Shown here one piece after another: positions 21,219-32,202 of a stretch of 64,000 bases of DNA. Within the stretch, counting starts at the first letter, position 1, and each line of letters starts with the position of its first letter. Origin of the DNA: Polytrichum commune (taxonomy: Eukaryota > Streptophyta > Polytrichopsida > Polytrichales > Polytrichaceae); NCBI GenBank assembly GCA_950295325.1, contig OX485804.1, positions 21,144,001-21,208,000 on the forward strand, given 5' to 3'. The position numbers and the translations under genes were made by a program. The notes under the pieces were generated by a model. The model did no database searches, was not told the origin of the DNA, and saw nothing but the letters and a program-made list of their open reading frames with translations.

Positions 21219-21882
21219 CTCATTACCGGAACTCCAAGAAGTTGGCGGCTAGTGGGAGATATGTGTGTCAAAGACAACGCGCTCAACAACAACATTGTGG
21301 TTTGCTCAACATTCTCGACAGAGAACACCGATGTAGGATTGTTCCCATTATATAGACCTTGTTCTTCCAATTTTTCCAAGCATGTGAAGTGCTATGTCAA
21401 AGCGGCGCTCATGATTGTTGTAGATTGTTCATTTGTGAGAGTCGTGTTTGGAGTCCGTTTGGAGATTGAATTGGCTCATAATAATCATGGAGGTTTGTAC
21501 TACATCCATGCTGTCTTGGTACATGTCAATGCCCATTTGAAGAGTTGAGTAGGTCATCCCAAATCTCAATAGACATGCATCACGCAATGCTGTGAAGTTT
21601 CTAACAGCTTGGTGCGTGGGAGTCAAGGAGGATTTCATGGACACGGTGACGTAAGCTTGCGCGTTGTTCAAGTTTGTTCCGTTCAGCATTTTGTTGCGCA
21701 CTCGTGGATGTCTGCATTATTCATATATATTGCAAGAACCTTAATTATATAGAATTTTCTTCTCAAGGATAGTCACTAATCGAACTTGGAGAATAATGTT
21801 CTTGCCTAACATAAATTTAAATGAATGATGCCCTTGGAATGAACTTAGATTCTATCAGAAGGCGAGGAAAAGACATTTGCAA

Positions 21883-22062
21883 TGAGAAAACCTAAGCATA
21901 ACTCACTGCTTGGAACAAAACAATTCGTCTTCAAGAGGAAGAGTTTTGGTATTAATACCAATAGAGTTTAACCTAACCTCAGAGTTGACCCTAATGTTAA
22001 AATGGTTTTGTCCTTATCAAGACTCCCAAGTAGCTTGACGTGTGTGCTTAAAGGTTTCCACA
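21883..22062 (-). repeat. Copia 3' LTR
   Basis: On the minus strand it starts TGTGGAAACCTTTAAGC and ends GGTTTTCTCA. It matches the 5' LTR over its length with scattered substitutions and a few small gaps. Confidence 0.95.
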
Positions 22063-22071
22063 CCCCCTCTT
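22063..22071 (-). other. Polypurine tract
   Basis: Minus-strand AAGAGGGGG directly before the 3' LTR, the usual primer for plus-strand DNA synthesis. Confidence 0.85.
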
Positions 22072-22960
22072 GCACACTTAGCCCTTTTGTTTTTCATAGA
22101 CAAGGCATGACAATGGATTTGAAGTTGAAGAAGCTAACACTGGTAAGACTACTAAGTATTGGCCCAAAGTGAAATTACAGAAAAAACGCTAGTGAGTTCA
22201 GTACTGATGGTGAGTGTCTGATGGGCAGTTGAGAGTCTTGTTGTTGTTGGTATGGGCCCTTCTAGTGATACTCAAGTAGAGCATGGCGTTGTTGATAGAC
22301 GTGATAGAGTGTTGTGTCTTCGAAAAAGTCGAGGAAGCTTTGAGTGGGCTTTTAGGAAGCGGGGTCAATGAGGGAGCGACGTTGTTGCCCCCTCTAAGCG
22401 ACAAATTAGTGTTCACCCAAATTTGGCCTCGCTTTCATCAAAGACTAAATATTTTATTATTGTGGAGGCTCTGACGAGTGAATCGTGCTCGGAGAGAAGG
22501 TGTTGGTAAAACATTAGAATGGGCAACTTTGGATATGGTTCAAATGGACACTTCAGGTTTCATATGGTACCTTTTGAAGCATCACAAATGCTGGCCTTCG
22601 CTACAAGATCGAGTCGAGAGTGAGTTGAAGTCATTTACTGTTTGCAGAGCCTCTAGCGGACTTGGAGAATCAATCAAAGACAAGAGGAACAGAGGTCGAG
22701 GAAGATGAGAATAGCTGGCAATTGAGTTCTTCTGCAAGTAGAGGAGAGAAGCATGACAGGTGGAATAGGAGATCTAGGAGGCAATTGCGCCGCTACAAAA
22801 AGTAGGCAGTGTGTGCTAAAGGGATAGTGTATCTGGACCCTGAGTATTTCTTGAACTACTATCAATATGAAAAAATTTGGAGAGGGGAGGAGAGTTTAAT
22901 GAAACAGATACGTCGTTTTCTAGTGATTCAATGATAGCTTACTTTCCTTGTCATTTTGTA
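22072..22960 (+). other. Segment between pol and 3' LTR with antisense coding-like stretches
   Basis: This 890-bp part of the Copia element lies after the end of pol. On the strand opposite to pol it has consecutive coding-like pieces: 22283-22474; 22478-22708 (EWATLDMVQMDTSGFIWYL); and, after a TTTGCAG acceptor-like word at about 22645, a frame with RWNRRSRRQLRRYKK and then GIVYLDPEYFLNYYQYEKIW. They are broken by stops and not recognised. Options are a captured host-gene fragment, an antisense extra ORF, or chance. Confidence 0.35.
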
Positions 22961-23375
22961 GGATCCTGATGGCTGGGAGGATAAGTATTGCAAAGGTGGA
23001 GTTCTCCCGAGCGATTTTGTAAGGAGATCTGCTGGTTGTTCTTGAGAGGAGATGTACTCTACTCTGATAGTGATATTCACTTCTTTTTGACGAGTGAAAA
23101 GATAATCGATTTCAAAGTGTTTTGATTTTTCGTGGAAAACAGGTTGTAGCTGAGATGATGTTGTTTTGGTTGTCGCAGTAGAGGTTGGTTGGTTTGTTCT
23201 CCAGAATTCTGAGCTCTTGCAACAACCACTAGTAGAAAATTTTGCGTCCGGATCAATAGAAAGGCGTTGGTCGCGGTTGTTACTTAGGACGCGTTGACCT
23301 GGACATGATGTAACACAATTTTGTTGATTTTTTCTGTTGATATGGTCACAAAAATATTTTTTAAAAAAAACTTAT

Positions 23376-23590
23376 TATATATATATATAAATAAATAAAT
23401 AAAAAATGATTAAATGTCAGATCTGCAATTCCTAACCCCTCCCAAGTAACCCTCAACCTATACCTCACCTGCAAGTATAGACTACCTACCACTCACATAG
23501 GTGCCAAGGCCAAGGCCGAAGGTGTCGGCCACGGGAATCCAACCTTGCACCTAGTGATACCCACACATGTGCCTTAACCACTAGGTCATC
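23376..23590 (-). mobile_element. tRNA-derived SINE-like unit
   Basis: On the minus strand a pol III A-box-like word TAGTGGTTAAGGC (23583-23571) is followed 26 bases later by a B-box-like word GGTTGGATTCC (23544-23534). A body of about 130 bp follows and ends in ATTTATTTAT next to AT repeats. The spacing and the words fit the tRNA-like heads of plant SINEs. No target duplication could be defined because the tail runs into AT repeats. Confidence 0.55.
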
Positions 23591-23659
23591 ACATCACACA
23601 TGATATAAACGGAGTGTTTTAAACCTTTCTAGAATAAGGCCACTAATTTCTCTTTACTA

Positions 23660-24430
23660 CCTACTTGATGTATATATTTACAGTAAATATATACAGTATA
23701 TAATTACAGTATATAATTACAGTAAATATATACAGTATATAATTACAGTATATAATTACAGTAAATATATACAGTATATAATTACAGTAAATATATACTG
23801 TATATAATTACAGTAAATAATTACAGTAAATATATACAGTATATATACAGTATATAATTACAGTAAATATATACTATATATAATTACTGTAAATGTATAC
23901 ATATTTATATATTATATATTATATACATACATGTTACATATATTGTATACATATATTATATATATACACATTATATACATACACATTATATACATATATA
24001 TAATATATATAATATATATAATATATATAATATATATAATATATATAATATATATAATATATATAATATATATAATATATATAATATATATACTATATAT
24101 AATATATATAATATATATACTATATATAATATATATAATATATATAATATATATATAATATAAAATATATAAAATATATAAAATATATAAAATATAAAAT
24201 ATAAAATATATAAAATATATAAAATATATAAAATATATAATGTATAAAATATATAAAATATATAATATATATAATATATAATATATATAATATATATAAT
24301 ATATATTATATATATTATATATATTATATATATTATATGTTACATATATTATATACATATTATACATATTAATATGAATTTATATACATATACATATTAA
24401 TATATTAATATATATAATATTAACTATCAA
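23660..24430. repeat. AT-rich array: TACAGTATATAAT units then (TATATAA)n
   Basis: From 23675 to about 23890 a roughly 20-bp word (ATTACAGTAAATATATACAG with variants) is repeated. From about 23890 to 24420 the sequence is nearly pure A/T, with ATATATA/TAATATA and ATAAAATAT units. Long open frames across it (for example all Tyr/Ile) are a by-product of repeat period and not genes. Confidence 0.95.
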
Positions 24431-26483
24431 CTAATATAATATTTATAATATTTACACACCTTTGAATTCGTAATTATTTCCATACCCATACATTTACAAG
24501 ACCATAAATTGCAAAAAATTAAAAATATTTTACAATATTCCAATAGATCCTAGAATATTCCAAAAAGATTCCACATTTACTAAAATTTTGTTGATTTGGT
24601 CATTGTACTATTCTAATCAACAAAAATGTAGGCAGTAAACTGTTGATTTTTACAAAAATTCAAAAATCAGTGAAATCGGTCATTGCAGTGCCCAGATCGA
24701 CAAAGATCTGTTGATTTTTTGTTGATTTGGTCATGATTTTCTAGTAGTGAACCTTCTACTCTAGATGGCTTCACATGAGCATTGAGCCAGAGCTTTGTTA
24801 TCGGAAATTTCACAAGATGATCTACATGTGCTAGATTGTTTTTTGGAGTTCCAAGAAATAGCTAGGGGTTCTTCCAAGGAAGAAAATGAATGCTCTGACT
24901 GAAATCCTATCATCTACGTCTTGGCTGTTGATATAGCCGTGCAGAAGGTTTTCCTTCCCTTGTGCAAAGGATAAGCCCAATTTTGGATACCGTCGCAAGT
25001 AGTGCACAATGTGCTTTGCAACTTGCAAGTGCGTCTCTTGAGGATTTTGTATAAATCTGCTAACCACATTGCCAGCATGGATAAGATCCGGTTTGGTTTT
25101 GGTGAGCAAGAGAAGTATCCTATACATCCTATACACAGTAGCATCAACGTAGGGAGTGGCAGTATCTTTAGGTAGGATCATTCCTTCGGGAAGAATACTG
25201 TGAGAGTGCACAGTGCTCCATGTTGAATTGGTCTAGATTGCTAAACGCATATTGAGTCTGGTGCATGCGTAAGCCAAAGGACTCCCAATCAAACTGAACG
25301 CCCACGTACCGTTGAATGAGGCCGAGATTGTTTGATTTGAAGTTTTGGTGCAGATGGTCTTTGAGTTGGGTGATGAGATGTGGATTATTGCCTGTTACAA
25401 AAATATCATCGCCATAAACTATAAAAACGACTGTATCAATACTGATGTGAGCAAAGTAAAGATTAGGATCAAAGTGAGATTGTATGAGGCTCCAAGCCAA
25501 AAGGGCAATGTGGAGACGAGCATACCAGGCTCGGGGGCTTTGACGTAGGCCATAGAGAGATTTGTGGAGTTTGTAGATGAGGTGGCAATCTCCTCATTTG
25601 ATAAAACCTTGAGGTTGGTGCATGGATATGTCTTCATCAAGGATGTTGTTGGGAAAGGCCGTCAATACGTCGAGTTGGTGGATCTACCAGTTTAGGTGTA
25701 CGGCTATGGCCGTTAAGATTCTGATGGTTTCCCATCGCACAATTGGGACAAAAGTATCAGTAAAATCTATCCCAAACCTTTGCTCGTAGCCACGGGCAAC
25801 TAGGCGAGCCTTGTAGCTAGCTGGTCCGCCATTGATGCCAGGTTTTATTTTGTATACTCAACGAGATGTGATGGTCTTTTTGTCAATGGGGAGTGGCACA
25901 AGAGACCATGTGCAGTTGTTGTGAATGAAATCGATATTAGCTTGCATGGCAACTGGTCATTGAGGATTGGTGCTAGCCTCTCGGAACGTGATGAGTTCGG
26001 TCTGGTCTTCGGAGAGGAGGTCTACGGTGCTAAGCTGCTCAAGATGAATATGAGCTGCAGCAAAATCTTGTAAATGTTGGGAAAAAAAAACGACGGATTC
26101 ACTCTGACATGCAAGGGTGGTCAGAGGCCAGGGTTGTTTGTGGCGGCAATTGGGGAGTTGTCTCGGTGGAGGGAGTCGGCATCGAGACTGGAATGAGCTA
26201 GAATGGGGCGAGTGATGATGACCTCGTGTGAGTAGGAGGTGACTGTTGGCCGTCGTGGGCACCTTGAATGTCTTGTTCTGGGCACAGCTGTTCTTGGGTG
26301 GGAAATGGTGGCCCTTGGAGGTTTGAAAAAGTTGATGATTCTTTGTTTAGCGTTGGAACAGGGATATTGTTGACAGAAGAGCCACCTAGGGAAGAGATTT
26401 GATCCGGTTTATTTGTTGTAGATGAAGGATTGTCTTCATAAATGTGGATGTCACGGGAGATGAATACCTTCATGCTAGGATAG

Positions 26484-26532
26484 ATAGGCTTTGATAGCAT
26501 CGATAGCATCAATAGCATCAATAGCATCGATA
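26484..26532. repeat. 9-bp minisatellite (ATAGCATCR)
   Basis: ATAGCATCGATAGCATCAAT-type 9-bp units, about five copies, within the spacer between integrase and reverse transcriptase of the Copia element. They encode an Asp-Ala-Ile tripeptide repeat on the pol strand. Confidence 0.85.
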
Positions 26533-28280
26533 GGCTTTGGCATCTTCGTCAAAGTTGAGTAGAGCACATCTCTCGGAACGAGGTTCGAGTTTGGTTCTAG
26601 ATGGTTTTGGAATGTGAGCAAAGACTGAAGAACTAAAAACTCGTAGGTGGGTAACAAAGGGTTTCTTACCTGAAAAGAGTTCGTTCAGTGTTTTGTCAGG
26701 ATTTCTTTTGGTGGATCAGAGATTGAGTATGATGTTGGTAGCCTTGACTGCTTCACCCCAAAGATGGCCTAGAAGGGCCCTGTCCAGCAAGAGACACCGA
26801 GTGACGTTTAACAGTGATCGATTGCGACGTTCAACCATACCATTGCGTTGAGGTGTATGTGGTGGGGTGAATTCTGTGGTTGTTCCTTTTGAGGAACATA
26901 AGTTGTGGAAGGCCTGAGACGTGTATTTACCTCCGTTATCTAAGTGAAGAGTTTGAATGATGTGTCTAGTAGATCCATGACATGTACAAATTGTCGAAAT
27001 TTGTCCAGAACTTCGCTCTTGTTGGAGATGAAATAGACCCACGATTTTCTTGAGAAATCGTCTACGAATGTGACGAAGTATCTCGCTCCACCTGTGGAGT
27101 TAACTTTGAATGGGCCGCACACGTCAGAGTAGACAGGTCCAAGATTTTTGAGGCATGAAATGCATCCTCCTTGGGCATCTTGGTTCTAGTGTGTTTACCG
27201 AGTTGGCAGCCACTACACGTCTGTTTCGAGAACCGATTGTTAGGGATACCGTTGACTGCCTCGAAACTAATCATTCATTGCATGTCTCGGGTATGGAAGT
27301 GTCCAAATCTTTTATGCCAAAGGGTAGCCTATGAGTGATGATGAAGTGAATTCACTTCTGGACTTAAAAGTAAAAAAAATGTCCCCTAGATTGTACATAC
27401 CTCTTCTGTTTTTCTTGGAGCGAATGCTACTATGTCAAGGGTAGTGTTGTCGACTATGAAGCATCCTTATGACTTTATCATGGTCAAACAAAGATCCTAC
27501 ACTCAATAAATTTTTGTGATACCCGGCGTGTAAAGATCAGATATAATGGATTTGTATTGCCCTAGACAAGACTTGGATGTTGACATTTCCGACTCCAGCT
27601 ACATCATGGTTCTGTCCTCCTGCAACGCGGACGCAAGCCCCACTAGTTGGGTGTATCGATGTAAAGACTGATGGATCATTATACACATGATGTGTGGCTC
27701 CGGAGTCGAGATACCATGAGCTCCCCTAGATCTGCAACTTCACGAACTTCAGTGAGATGAGTGTCCATGGAGACAGATTCTATTTCCCTCAAGGTAATTT
27801 TTTTTGTCTATGAGCATCACACGGCAAGGACCGCTGTCAGATTCGTATCTCGCCTTCAATCCGGTCCAACATTTGTGTGGATTGTTGTAGAGTCAAAGAA
27901 TTTTGAGGGCGTTGTTGTTTGCATTGTTGTTGATAATGCTCATGACTTGTTGTCGTGCCATTCGCTCCTCTTCACTCGTAGGCTTGTTTGGGGGTGTAAG
28001 GCAGTAGTGAAAACATCCGTCCTTCTAAAGCAAGTTTTTCATGCGATATGCCCACACTCCGAAGTTTGCTCCTCTGTCGAGCTGATAGCTCTCGGAAAGT
28101 CCATTGTCTCCGACCATGGTGATGTTTTGACGAGCAATGCGATCTTGTTGGCTACTTACTGTGCCTCCTTCGAGGTTGTCTACAGTTGACATGGATGTCT
28201 AAGAGAAGTGAAGGATGTGTCAAGGGAGAGTTACTTCTTGGTGAGGTTGCACCTCCAACCAAGGACAGCTAGAGACTATA

Positions 28281-28959
28281 AGGTAGAGGGTGCTAAAACC
28301 AACACTTATAAATGCCTCCCAATTGCCAACACTCTACAACCTTGAATCATACACCGGCGGTGTAGGAATGTCTGGGCCCATGGAGTGATGGTTTTAGGTG
28401 CCATTAGTGGTGCCACCTTATAGTGGCCTCCACTACCTTCATGTAGGGTAGGTAACGGGCTTCACTCTATCTCGGGTTGGTTCAAGGTGGGATTAGGGTG
28501 GCTTGTCAATGCCTATTTTAGCCATTCTACTCACAATGCCAAGGAGGTAGGCCCACAAAACACCAAAGGGTCATTTCCCGGGATGCAAGATGATGGTTTT
28601 GCAAGCAAACCGGCTGGGATCATGAAGGTAGCCGTGTGGCTTTGCATATCATTACTACGTGGACTTTGATGTAGTTTGGGTCTAGAACCCAACTATGTTG
28701 TGTTGGTTCTAGGCAATGAAGGTGGGGATCCTCATCATATGCGAGGTTGCTATACACGGGGCCTATGGATTGGTTTAAGGAAGCTAGTAGTTTTGACTTT
28801 GAATATTCATCGAATATTCAATTGTGACTAAAAATATTTTTTCTTTCTTGATACCTATGTTTAGCCCAAAGGCTAATATAAATATATATTTTATATTTCA
28901 ACCACATAGCCATATGTATGTGCAATAGCTTAAAGTGTTGGTTTAAGCACCCTCTACCT
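28281..28959. mobile_element. Non-autonomous TIR element in Copia leader (TA flanks)
   Basis: AGGTAGAGGGTGCTAAAACC at the left and the reverse complement of AGTGTTGGTTTAAGCACCCT... at the right form a terminal inverted repeat of about 27 bp (one or two mismatches), flanked by TA on both sides. 679 bp, no transposase. It lies between the primer-binding site and the gag region. A TA duplication would fit Tc1/mariner, but a longer or altered duplication is possible. Confidence 0.75.
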
Positions 28960-28980
28960 TAGATCTACACTTTTGTCCTT

Positions 28981-28992
28981 GCTCTGATACCA
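28981..28992 (-). other. Copia primer-binding site
   Basis: Minus-strand TGGTATCAGAGC adjoins the 5' LTR and is complementary to the 3' end of initiator methionine tRNA, the primer normally used by plant Copia elements. Confidence 0.92.
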
Positions 28993-29177
28993 TGAGAAAA
29001 CCTAAGCAGAACTCATTGCTTGGAACAAAACAATTAATTTTGTCTTCAAGAGGAAAAGTACCGGTATCAATACCAGTAGAGTTTTACCTAACCTCAGTGG
29101 TAACCCTAATGTCAAAACGGTTTTGTCCTTATCAAGACTCCCAGGTAACTTGACGCGTGTGCATAAAGGTTTCAACA
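28993..29177 (-). repeat. Copia 5' LTR
   Basis: On the minus strand starts TGTTGAAACC and ends TTTTCTCA; paired with 21883-22062. At 185 bp it is short for a plant Copia element. Confidence 0.95.
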
Positions 29178-29182
29178 TGCAA

Positions 29183-30432
29183 ATCCCTGATTAGAACTCC
29201 CAGAAGTTGGAATACACATTCGCAATCGAAGTACAAGGATATTTAGTTTGTTGAAGAGATCTCATGTGCTAATGGCATTGGGTGAATATATTATATTATC
29301 ATGCTCCCGCTCTTGAGTTCAAGTATTAGGCGAGTTGTTGTGATTATGCTTGATACGTTCGTAGGAGAGTCGGTAGCTACACATTCCTAAACAATAGTCA
29401 GAAACGGCGCCTGCAAATCCCTAACACTTGCAATGGTTGTTGTAAGGTTCTCGATGTCAATGAGCTTCAATCAAGGTGCTGGCAAATCCGAATTTGCGTC
29501 TCTTAGCTTCAGATGTAGTTTTGATCGAAATGAACAGAACTTATGGTGACATTGAATTTCTTCCCGGATTATAAAGTCCTTTTTACAACGGAAACCTACA
29601 CTCTTGTTGACTTGGACCTCTTCCCCGCCATCCAATCTCTTTGGACCTCAATATCTCAAACGGCAAGTGTATTTATATCTTTCAACCAAACCATCAATCT
29701 GTTTGAATACAATTTTAACTAATCTTCAAACAGTTACTCGGCGGTGAAACATTCTACATGCATGTTGACACTACTTTTACTCACGGTCTATGTCTATATT
29801 GTTTTCTTCACTCGTTGATAACTCTACACACACATACACATGATGATGTACGAACCACTCATGCAGAGACACGCTTTGTACAATATGTTTTATTTCATGT
29901 GAGTAAGTGACTCAGGCACTAATCTACATTTCAAATCTTGATCAACTTTCTTTCAAGTGCATGCACTCACACTCACAGGTATCTTGCAGACTATATTACC
30001 ACTAAGCTTGTTGCTCGTCTTATTATTCATCTTCACTGCCGGTGATGTGAACGAGGAAACATCTATCACTAATTAATCTAACTGCTCTAACTAATCAAGT
30101 GACTAATCTTGAACTAAGTAACCAATGCGAAACACAGTGACTCCGATACAATCGAAGTATCTCTAATGAGGAGAGCCAAAGATGAAGAATGCGAACTCTT
30201 TCAAACGAAGCAGCAAATGAATCAAACGTCAAAAACTATCTGGCGATGTCTCTTTTCTGGAACTCATAGAACTTGGATCCGAAAGACACCCAGTGGACTG
30301 GTTCAGTTGAAGTCAAGAGGTGACAGTTGATGTCAAGTATTTCATAGCAGCAGGAATTCTAGGACAAAATTATACTTACAGTGTGCCATTGCAGACGTGT
30401 CCGACTGATAGGGAACCAAGTAGCAGTCCGCT
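29183..30432. other. Region between Copia element and membrane-anchor exon, no clear gene
   Basis: No convincing open frame. If the exon at 30433-30633 belonged to the pectin methylesterase gene, this would be its disrupted intron or 5' coding part. A minus-strand GTAAGTAT splice-donor-like word lies near 30375-30382. Confidence 0.4.
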
Positions 30433-30633
30433 TTAAGGTTGTTGCGAATATTTCACGCCGAAAAGAACGACGAGACATATGACCATCGCAACGAAAAGAA
30501 AACATGAAGCTATAGCTCTCCATCCTTTCTTCGAAATTTTAGGATACCTCCGGTCTATTGACATCGTGTCAGTGTCAGAGCAAGTGCCAGCTTGTCCATC
30601 TTCCGGAGCCTCGATGTCCGATGCTCGTATCAT
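30433..30633 (-). CDS. Possible first exon with type-II membrane anchor
   Basis: A 66-codon open frame: a short acidic cytosolic part (SDIEAPEDGQAGTCSDTDTM), a basic patch (KISKKGWR) and a hydrophobic segment (FLFVAMVICLVVLFGV). This is the layout of N-terminal signal anchors of Golgi/secretory plant enzymes, including many type-I pectin methylesterases, whose degenerate body lies on the same strand beyond the Copia insertion. The link to that gene is inference; it could also be an isolated fragment. Confidence 0.35.
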   Translation of the reverse strand: MIRASDIEAPEDGQAGTCSDTDTMSIDRRYPKISKKGWRAIASCFLFVAMVICLVVLFGVKYSQQP

Positions 30634-30659
30634 TCGGCTGGTAACTTAAAGAATCTTGC

Positions 30660-31400
30660 ATATAACGTCTATTGCAGTAGGGAGACTCCAACCTTGGCGA
30701 CTCCGATTTTCATGCAAATCTCATCCCACCTTTGTCAGACTTAATTTCCTGTGCTAATTGACAACTATCATAGTGATCCAAACCTGATGAGTTGCTGCTA
30801 TCAGGATTAATTCAATCCATCTATGTCTTCTTCAACCGATAGCTAGGTTGCCTGGACACTACATATTCAGGTTTCAATCCAAATGCAACGGTAGGCCTTA
30901 TCATCCATCAAGAAACACAACTTATGGAATCTTTGCTTTAAGCTTTCTGACTTATTGGGAGACTATATATAGACTTCAATATAACTTTATATGCACTCAC
31001 ATGATGTCTATAATCTTGACAATAGTCTCTTTCTGTATCGTCTAATTGCATTAGGGAGACTCCGAATTTCCATGCAAATTTCATGTCGCCTACAGAGTCT
31101 CTCTGTGCTACGTACTTGTGATTCAAACCTGATAAGTTGGTGCTATCAGCAGGACGACTGGTTCAATCTGTCTATGTCTTGTTCAATTGATAGGTTATGT
31201 GTGCACTAGATATCCAGCTTGCAATCCATATTTGCAAGGGTAGGCCTCATCATCCTTCAAGAAAATCTAATTTACTGTAAAATAGCCTTCCTGACTTGTT
31301 CGAAGGCTCCTAGGCTTAAAATCAACTTCATGTGCACTCGAATGTCTATAATCTTGACAACAATCTCCTTCTGTACGCATCGCCTGACCAGGAGAGTACG
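30660..31400. repeat. Tandem duplication of about 370 bp upstream of anchor exon
   Basis: 'GTCTATTGCAGTAGGGAGACTCC' (about 30667) returns as 'GTCTAATTGCATTAGGGAGACTCC' (about 31038), described here only by position. After each come 'CATGCAAAT(C/T)TCAT', 'AAACCTGAT.AGTTG.TGCTATCAG', 'TCAATC.(A)TCTATGTCTT', 'GTAGGCCT(T/C)ATCATCC.TCAAG' in the same order. Two diverged copies lie 5' of the minus-strand exon at 30633, so the duplication covers its would-be promoter. Confidence 0.85.
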
Positions 31401-31580
31401 TGCCTGTGAAGGTCGATCAGGCTAATATCAAATCGGGGGAACACCTTCCCTCTCCAATTTCGTAGAATGTTCAGCAGCTCCTGTACTAAAGAAATTCATA
31501 TAGTATCACTCGCAGTAGTCGGCATCCCGACTTCCTTACATATTATTGCTCACCCATGTACAAAACCTCTCCAACTTAGG

Positions 31581-31872
31581 TTAGTCAGCACCCTTATCTT
31601 GAATATTCATTGTCTTCATCGCCAGAAGTGGGAGCCACACAGTACGACAGCTATCGCAGAACCTCGCCTCTTGACATGGGGACCGCATAACGACATTTTC
31701 CTCCAGATCTGACTCTACATCGCATTTCTTGAGCTTGGAATGTCGCCTGATTCTCCATTTTGAATGGTCGGGGGCCAATTTTGCGAATATCTCCCCTAAC
31801 TTTGCTGCATAAATCCTCCCGATGCAACCTCGAAGAACCTCGATGACCGCTGTCGCTCCAGGACTCATTCAC
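31581..31872 (-). CDS. Short open frames, doubtful
   Basis: Two overlapping minus-strand frames (95 and 73 codons) near 31581-31872. The 95-codon frame has balanced composition and Cys pairs (CQEARFCDSC), but I recognise no family and see no splice partners. It could be a decayed exon of the same locus as 30433-30633 or chance. Confidence 0.15.
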
Positions 31873-32202
31873 ACAATACCTTTAGATTCCTCATGCATAC
31901 CACACACTTTATTTATATTCTCAAATAGCGCTCAAATGTCAAACCTCAACTGTGTCGGGATAACACGGCCAAACCATTTTTTTCATCCAATCTAACTACA
32001 CACTACGTTCATCCTTGTGGTGGCAATCTGTGGGAGGTCCAAATGAACGGGGAGAACCGGCTGCTAGTTACACATGAACCGGTTGAGTTTGAGAAATAAC
32101 CGGTTGAAGTTTAAGACTTTAGGAAAATTACCCATCATTTAGAAGCAATCTATGGAATATACCCCAATTTAGCAAGGATAATTTGAAAATTGTCAACATG
32201 TA

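Larger units (their letters stand above)
19830..21710 (-). pseudogene. Pectin methylesterase with inhibitor prodomain, degenerate
   Basis: On the minus strand, pieces occur in the order expected of a type-I pectin methylesterase. An inhibitor-domain remnant lies at 21701-21429 (RNFTALRDACLLRFGM, DSMD). A linker follows at 21379-21167 (SVENVEQTTMLLLSALSL). Then comes FPTWLKK and DGFGDCSSVKAAVNSAPSNLSGSYV with GPYKEQVTVPLDKK (about 20530-20290), and finally a C-terminal piece, TSNVIYGDYSNSGPGAN (about 19900-19840). In-frame stops occur (for example just after LKKDCHL) and the central region with the catalytic Asp/Gln/Arg residues is not found. The enzyme family de-esterifies cell-wall pectin. 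The gene may once have continued upstream to 30633, with the Copia element inserted between. Confidence 0.7.
23228..24749. mobile_element. Non-autonomous CACTA element nested in Copia RNase H (TSD AAC)
   Basis: It starts CACTAGTAGAAAAT and its other end, reverse-complemented, is CACTACTAGAAAAT. It is flanked by the 3-bp duplication AAC (23225-23227 and 24750-24752). The CACTA terminus plus 3-bp duplication defines the superfamily. Subterminal TGTTGATTT and TGGTCA words repeat at both ends, as expected of transposase-binding motifs. No transposase is present; the interior holds a SINE-like unit and a long AT array. Confidence 0.93.
22970..27300 (-). pseudogene. Copia pol: pre-integrase, integrase, reverse transcriptase, RNase H
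   Basis: Minus-strand order: pre-integrase finger CSGCQLGKHTR (about 27230), integrase core with DNGGKYTSQAFHNLC and PPHTPQRNGMVERRNRSLL (27040-26760) and LWGEAVKATNI. Then follow the reverse transcriptase start ARLVARGYEQRFGIDF (about 25800), FIVYGDDIFVTG (about 25420; YGDD where Copia normally has YVDD), TRPD-like TKPDLIHAGNVVSRF and HLQVAKHIVHYLRRY. RNase H is interrupted by the CACTA element and resumes at 23227 with LYCDNQN, YISSQEQPADLLTKSLGR, ending near 22970. Several frameshifts and stops, plus the insertion, make it non-functional. Confidence 0.9.
21878..29182 (-). mobile_element. Copia LTR retrotransposon (21883-29177) with TSD TGCAA
   Basis: Two direct repeats, 21883-22062 (180 bp) and 28993-29177 (185 bp), run TG...CA on the minus strand and are flanked by the 5-bp duplication TGCAA (21878-21882 and 29178-29182). 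Next to the 5' LTR is TGGTATCAGAGC, the primer-binding site for initiator methionine tRNA, and next to the 3' LTR is the purine tract AAGAGGGGG. Protein order is pre-integrase zinc region, integrase, reverse transcriptase, RNase H, which is Copia/Pseudoviridae-like. Two other elements have inserted into it. LTRs differ at several sites, so it is not a very recent insertion, and the frames are broken. Confidence 0.95.

Noticed and set aside
23912-24367. 151-codon Tyr/Ile open frame
   Set aside because: Produced by AT microsatellite periodicity.
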